A DNA stretch of 64,000 bases. Origin: Brevibacterium sp. RIT 803 (GTDB lineage: Bacteria; Actinomycetota; Actinomycetes; Actinomycetales; Brevibacteriaceae). This document shows, piece after piece, positions 60,194-64,000 of this stretch. Numbering within the stretch: position 1 is the stretch's first letter; the number at the start of each line of letters is the position of its first letter. The notes beneath the pieces are model-generated. The model was given only the letters and a program-made list of their open reading frames with translations. It searched no databases and was not told where the DNA came from. Location: assembly GCF_016892625.1 (NCBI RefSeq), contig NZ_JAFEMW010000001.1:620001-684000 (forward strand). Direction: 5' to 3'. The position numbers were made by a program, and so were the translations under genes.

Positions 60194-61048
60194 CTATTCC
60201 TGAGTGCGACGCGCCATCGTCTGAGCCGCGCGGGAGGCATAGAATTCGGCCTCCGGATAACCCACACCGGTGAGGACGAGTCCGTGTGCGGGCGTGACGA
60301 ACATGGGCATATCGGGTTCGATGCCGGTATCCGCCTCGGCGAGGAGTTCGGCGGGCTGAGTCACTGGCCACGTGCCGGATCCGACCTTGATCAGCCCGCC
60401 CACCAGGGCACGGACCATGTGGTGGCAGAACGCATCGGCACGCAGATCGATCGTGATCACGGCTTCCTGATCCCGGGTGACATCGAGTTCGTGGAGGGTG
60501 CGGATGGTCGTCGCACCTGCCCGTGGCTTGCAGAATGGAAGGAAGTCGTGCAGCCCCTGGGCCTCTCGTGCGGCCTCGGCCATCGCCTCGGCGTCGAGTT
60601 CACCCTTGTGCCGCAGCGTCATGGGGGTCAGCAGCGGGTCGATGAAGGACCGGCGGTCGGCGAGTCTGTACTGGTAGGTCCGCCACAGTGCGGAGAACCG
60701 GGCATCGAAGTCCTCCGGGACCTCGGAAACGGCATGGATGATGATGTCATCGGTGTCATCGACCGTGAGGACTCCGCGCAGACGCGACAGCAGAGCCGCC
60801 TCGGCGGACCGAGACGCCTTGCCGATGAGCTTCTCGACACCTGCTGCGGGCAGGTCGATGTGGACGGTCTGCCGTCTCGCGTGGACTCCCGCGTCGGTGC
60901 GCCCGGCAACGACGGTGGCCACCTCGCCGCCGGTGATCCGGGCCAGCCCGGCCTCGAGCGATGCCTGTACGGTACGCAGGCCGGGCTGCTTCGCCCAGCC
61001 GTGGAAGTCGGTGCCTCGGTAGCCGAGGTCGATGCGGAACCGCGTCAT
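60194..61048 (-). CDS. truA: tRNA pseudouridine(38-40) synthase
   Basis: A 284-residue enzyme that makes pseudouridine in the anticodon stem of tRNA. The catalytic aspartate is Asp52 in VAGRTDAGVHARRQTVH. RIDLGYRGTDFHGWAKQPG opens the protein, and FCHHMVRALVGGLIKVGSGTW is the closing family block. It begins with a four-base overlap to the upstream LemA-like gene. In many actinobacteria truA sits close to rplM-rpsI; here it is about 8 kb away, separated by the membrane pair and the nucleotidase. Confidence 0.95.
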   Translation of the reverse strand: MTRFRIDLGYRGTDFHGWAKQPGLRTVQASLEAGLARITGGEVATVVAGRTDAGVHARRQTVHIDLPAAGVEKLIGKASRSAEAALLSRLRGVLTVDDTDDIIIHAVSEVPEDFDARFSALWRTYQYRLADRRSFIDPLLTPMTLRHKGELDAEAMAEAAREAQGLHDFLPFCKPRAGATTIRTLHELDVTRDQEAVITIDLRADAFCHHMVRALVGGLIKVGSGTWPVTQPAELLAEADTGIEPDMPMFVTPAHGLVLTGVGYPEAEFYASRAAQTMARRTQE

Positions 61049-61743
61049 GATCCGGCTGGTCGTGTGTGGTCCCGGGCTCCAGACTGTTCTTCAGACTGCG
61101 CATCGGTGAACGACTGCTCCGACTCCGCCTCGGTGGAGGGGCCCTGAGATTGAGCTTCGGTGAAGAGTTCGCGGGCCTTGAACACATTCTGAAACAGCCG
61201 CGACATGGCTCGTTCGCGTTGTCGGTGGTAGAGATCGACGTTCGCGTTGTAGATGCGGGCCCCGGACCGTATGCGTTCAGTCAGCACGTTCAGCTGGCCG
61301 TGCAGAAGTGCGATCGTGGTCTCGAGCTCTTCACGGGGATTCGTCTGCATCGCCAGGGACGAATCAGAGGTGCCGGCCCTATCGGTGACCTGGTTGGGAA
61401 TCTGTGCCGCATCGTCGACGGCTCGGGTCAGCGCGCGTTCCGCGGCCGCACCGCGAGGGCCGAACGGTGCACGCTCGGCCGAGGCGAGCGCAAGCTCGAC
61501 AGTGCTGAGATCTCGCGTGGTGACCTGCTGCAGGGTCCCGATGTAGGCGGGTACAAGGGCGTGCCGACCGCGCAGTTCGACCAGCAGCTGGCGTTTGGCC
61601 TCATCGCAGAGCGAACGGGCCATCGAGAGCTGGTTGAACCGCACGAAGGTGAGAACCAGTGCGAGGACGACGAGGGCGAGGACACATGCCCCGACGATGA
61701 ACCAGACCAATCTCGCCTCCCCTCTCATTCGCATTCCCGACAC
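61045..61743 (-). CDS. LemA-like membrane protein
   Basis: A 232-residue protein with one membrane span at about 11-34 (LVWFIVGACVLALVVLALVL), followed by a helical domain of LemA type: SMARSLCDEAKRQLLVELRG with RHALVPAYI (LemA: R-x-x-L-x-P-x-L/I) and SGARIYNANVDLYHRQRE near residue 160. The last 45 residues are polar, with Glu/Gln/Ser repeats (TEAQSQGPSTEAESEQSF). LemA proteins are envelope proteins of unclear function. It is translationally coupled to truA by a four-base overlap. Confidence 0.7.
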   Translation of the reverse strand: MSGMRMRGEARLVWFIVGACVLALVVLALVLTFVRFNQLSMARSLCDEAKRQLLVELRGRHALVPAYIGTLQQVTTRDLSTVELALASAERAPFGPRGAAAERALTRAVDDAAQIPNQVTDRAGTSDSSLAMQTNPREELETTIALLHGQLNVLTERIRSGARIYNANVDLYHRQRERAMSRLFQNVFKARELFTEAQSQGPSTEAESEQSFTDAQSEEQSGARDHTRPAGS

Positions 61744-61979
61744 TTCAGTTTACGCGGGGTTCAGACCCGTCGCGAACCGGCCGCCGGCTGGTCACCGAAT
61801 GCCTCACTATTTCTGCATCACCTCTGATTCCGAGCGACACCGGACCTGATCGCAAGCGGCGGCAGATTCGACCGTGCGCAACTCCAGACCCGATCGTGCG
61901 CGGCGATTTCGGCCTTTCGTCGCCGGAGGGACGCCTCGATGTCGCCAGTCCTTCACCCTGAGGGCGTGAACTGAGTTCT
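61744..61979. other. Divergent intergenic region with no gene recognised
   Basis: A 236-bp gap between the divergent LemA-like and glycosyltransferase genes. It must carry both promoters. CGATCGTGCGC and similar GC-rich words recur, but I see no clear dyad, promoter pair or short gene. Confidence 0.3.
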
Positions 61980-63161
61980 GTGAGAGTAGCGATCATTGCA
62001 GAGTCCTTCCTCCCCAACATGAATGGGGTCACCCACTCACTCCTGCGCGTCCTCGACCATCTGGCCGACCGCGGCGACGACGTCCTCATCATCGCACCGG
62101 GCACACGCCGCGACGGACCCAAGGAAGTCGCCGGAGCCCGCATCATCCGTGTTCCATCGATCGCCCTGCCGAAGTATCGTCGGGTCCGTGTGGCTCCCGG
62201 CGGGGTCAGCCGCATCAAACGACTGCTGGAGAACTTCAACCCCGATGTCGTCCACCTGGCCAGCCCCTTCGTGCTCGGATGGCGGGGCGTCCTGGCCGCT
62301 CAGAGCCTCGATCTGCCGACGGTGGCGATCTATCAGACCGAGGTGCCCGCGTATGCCGCGCGGTACGGCATGCACGGTATCGAGGCCATGCTGTGGTCGC
62401 ATGTGCGCAACATCCATCAGCACGCCTCCCTGACTCTGGTCCCCTCGTCGTACACACTCAATCAGATGTCCGGACTCGGAGTCGCCGAGGTGGATCTGTG
62501 GGCACGCGGGGTCGACTCCTCCCGCTTCGACCCCAGTCACCGATCAGAGGCCTGGCGCCGGTCCGTAGCTCCCAATGGTGAGAAGATCATCGGCTACGTC
62601 GGTCGGCTCGCGGCCGAGAAGCAGGTTGAGGATCTGGCCGTTCTGGACGATGTGCCCGATTCGAAGCTCGTCGTCGTCGGCGACGGCCCGTGGCGAGCTC
62701 GGCTCGAACGCTCACTGCCGAATGCGCACTTCGCTGGCTTCCTGGGTGGCGATGCTCTGGCCCAGGCGGTGGCGAGCTTCGACATCATGGTCGCCCCCGG
62801 CGAGCTCGAGACCTTCTGCCAGACCATCCAGGAGGCCATGGCCTCCGAGGTGCCCGTCATCGCCCCCGCCCGAGGCGGCCCGATGGATCTCGTCGACTCC
62901 TCCCACACCGGGTGGCTCTACACCCCGAAGGATCTGATGGCGATGCGCGGGCATGTCACGGACCTCCTCGGCGATGAGGCGAAGCGTCGGGCGTTCGGTG
63001 TCGCCGGACGTCATCAGGTGCTCAGCCGCAGCTGGAAGAGCGTGTGCTCACAGCTCATCGGCCACTATTCGCGGGCGATTGAGAACCCGCACCCGCAGGT
63101 TCTGGGCCGCGGCTTCACCGTGCAGACCGGTGCCGATGTCGAGGATTCCTCAAGCTTCTGA
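61980..63161 (+). CDS. GT4 glycosyltransferase, MgtA/PimB-like
   Basis: A 393-residue GT-B fold enzyme. The N-terminal acceptor domain starts VAIIAESFLPNMNGVTHSLL and has VVHLASPFVLGWRGVLAA and YQTEVPAYAARYGM. The C-terminal donor domain holds IIGYVGRLAAEKQVEDL and the GDP-sugar motif PGELETFCQTIQEAMASEVP (E-x7-E pattern) followed by GGPMDLVD. This matches the GDP-mannose-dependent alpha-mannosyltransferases of actinobacteria (MgtA, PimB type) that mannosylate glycolipids in the membrane. The precise acceptor is not determined. GTG 61980 is where homology starts; no good ribosome site precedes it. Confidence 0.88.
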   Translation: MRVAIIAESFLPNMNGVTHSLLRVLDHLADRGDDVLIIAPGTRRDGPKEVAGARIIRVPSIALPKYRRVRVAPGGVSRIKRLLENFNPDVVHLASPFVLGWRGVLAAQSLDLPTVAIYQTEVPAYAARYGMHGIEAMLWSHVRNIHQHASLTLVPSSYTLNQMSGLGVAEVDLWARGVDSSRFDPSHRSEAWRRSVAPNGEKIIGYVGRLAAEKQVEDLAVLDDVPDSKLVVVGDGPWRARLERSLPNAHFAGFLGGDALAQAVASFDIMVAPGELETFCQTIQEAMASEVPVIAPARGGPMDLVDSSHTGWLYTPKDLMAMRGHVTDLLGDEAKRRAFGVAGRHQVLSRSWKSVCSQLIGHYSRAIENPHPQVLGRGFTVQTGADVEDSSSF

Positions 63162-63248
63162 GACCGATCAGCCTCCAGCGCGCACCTTGGCGTCGACAGC
63201 CCACGCTATGACGTGACCGCTCGATGCTGAGCTCTGGGCAGTCCAGTT

Positions 63249-63812
63249 TCAGGTGTGCGCAGCCCAGTCGTCGACGGTGAGCACCGTGGCCTGTTTGGGA
63301 AAGACCTTCTCCGTGAGCACCCGGTGGACCTCCTCATCCCGATCTGCACAGGCGTCGGAAAGCACCGTCAGGCGGAAGTCGAGGTCGGCGGCTTGCCGGA
63401 TGGTCGAGAGAACCACTCCACTGGTGGCGACGCCGGCGAGGATCAGAATGTCGGCACCGTAACCGCGCAGCAGAACTTCGAGATCGCTGCCGGTAAAGGC
63501 ACTGATGCGACGCTTCGTCACGATCGGTTCGCCCTCATGCCGTCCCAGTGTCTCGTGGATGCTCGTCGACGCGTGTGACTCATCGAGATCCCCGTGGGCG
63601 GCGATCTGCCCAAACGATGCGGTCTCCACGAGCTCCGGGTGCCCTTCCCGCAATGCCACGCGCACCCAGATGACAGGGATGCCCTTCTCTCTGGCAGCAG
63701 CGACAGCATCATGGGCACGTTCGAGGACGCCGGTCTTGGTGAAGGCCTCATCACCGGCGATGCCGTTCTGGAAGTCCATGGCGAGCAGGACGGGGCGATG
63801 GTTCGCAGCCAT
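63249..63812 (-). CDS. Isochorismatase-fold hydrolase lacking the catalytic cysteine
   Basis: A 187-residue protein of the isochorismatase-like / cysteine hydrolase fold. The first catalytic residue, Asp13, is in LLAMDFQNGIAG, and the lysine is Lys100 in IVTKRRISAFTGSDLEVLLR. The third position, normally cysteine in G-V-x-T-x-x-C-V, is Val133 in LAGVATSGVVLSTIRQAADL. It is therefore not a normal amidase such as nicotinamidase; isochorismatases also lack the cysteine and hydrolyse a vinyl ether, so another chemistry or loss of activity is possible. ATG 63812 has the strong AAGGAGA. No partner gene is visible before the right edge. Confidence 0.82.
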   Translation of the reverse strand: MAANHRPVLLAMDFQNGIAGDEAFTKTGVLERAHDAVAAAREKGIPVIWVRVALREGHPELVETASFGQIAAHGDLDESHASTSIHETLGRHEGEPIVTKRRISAFTGSDLEVLLRGYGADILILAGVATSGVVLSTIRQAADLDFRLTVLSDACADRDEEVHRVLTEKVFPKQATVLTVDDWAAHT

Positions 63813-64000
63813 TGTGTGTCTCCTTCGCGAGGGCGCAGCTCACCTGGTCCGGGAATCGAGGACCTCTTCTTCGCCGAGGATACTCCTCCCGATCGACTGC
63901 CCGCATCTGACCTGTTTCGGAGGGCATCCGCAATGCACACACCAGCGGCCGAGTAGAGATCTAGGTGCTTCTGGTGTTGTTGCGTTTAGTCGTCGCGACC
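63813..64000. other. Right edge of the window, no gene recognised
   Basis: 188 bases upstream of the isochorismatase-fold gene. They must contain its promoter. Short frames here look non-coding, and I see no tRNA or repeat. A gene may begin beyond the edge. Confidence 0.3.

Overview
The window is 64 kb of chromosomal DNA from a high-GC Gram-positive bacterium of the Actinomycetota. Support for this comes from the overall GC content, frequent GTG starts, many starts that look leaderless, an iron box of the DtxR type, an LPRTG surface protein, and the gene order rplM-rpsI-glmM, ksgA-ispE and alr-tsaE-tsaB-rimI. Order Micrococcales and a Brevibacterium-like genus would fit, but the genus is only an impression. 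I see no tRNA, rRNA, CRISPR array, insertion sequence, prophage or origin.

Region 1 (1-11.2 kb) is accessory in character. It holds the end of a membrane acyltransferase, an XRE/MmyB-type regulator convergent with an MFS exporter, a homocysteine S-methyltransferase, a formate/nitrite-type channel, a catabolic-looking trio of lower GC (MHS-family transporter, acyl-CoA ligase, PucR-type regulator) and a class V aminotransferase. Region 2 (11.2-15.8 kb) is a gluconate module: 6-phosphogluconate dehydrogenase diverges from gluconokinase and gluconate permease, and a GntR/FCD regulator follows. That regulator is the last gene of the ksgA-ispE operon. Region 3 (17.8-23.2 kb) has a THUMP-like methyltransferase, a rhodanese, an NlpC/P60 cell-wall hydrolase with an elaborate upstream control region, and a lipoprotein beta-N-acetylhexosaminidase.

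Region 4 (23.2-32.0 kb) is a polyol uptake and catabolism locus split by a divergent promoter. To the left are the binding protein, two permeases and a mannitol-dehydrogenase-family enzyme. To the right are a SorC-type regulator, xylulokinase and the transporter ATPase. The dehydrogenase plus xylulokinase pair points to D-arabitol to D-xylulose to xylulose 5-phosphate. Region 5 (32.1-46.6 kb) holds a glutamate-cysteine-ligase-like enzyme, a NUDIX hydrolase, the tRNA t6A genes tsaD and tsaE-tsaB with rimI, alanine racemase, NAD(P)HX repair, an M20 amidohydrolase, acpS and glmS. An iron-regulated heme oxygenase and a LysE exporter lie between rimI and the tsaD group. Region 6 (46.6-64 kb) has pantothenate kinase, an ABC exporter, glmM, rpsI-rplM, two paralogous large membrane proteins of unknown function, an LPRTG-anchored 5'-nucleotidase, truA, a LemA-like protein, a GT4 mannosyltransferase-like protein and an isochorismatase-fold protein.

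The most unusual signal is not a gene. Short tandem repeats (14-25 bp, 2-4 copies, partly decayed) recur exactly at gene ends and often include the stop codon. In one case (38586-38641) a 14-bp unit runs from the tsaB stop to the rimI start and its last copy carries the rimI start codon. Other leads are an uncharacterised pair of AlkP-like ectodomain/polytopic membrane proteins (52654-57284), a four-box dyad of GTNAC motifs before the cell-wall hydrolase, an exact 23-bp repeat with an inverted partner at 4353-4416, and an isochorismatase-fold protein lacking its catalytic cysteine.
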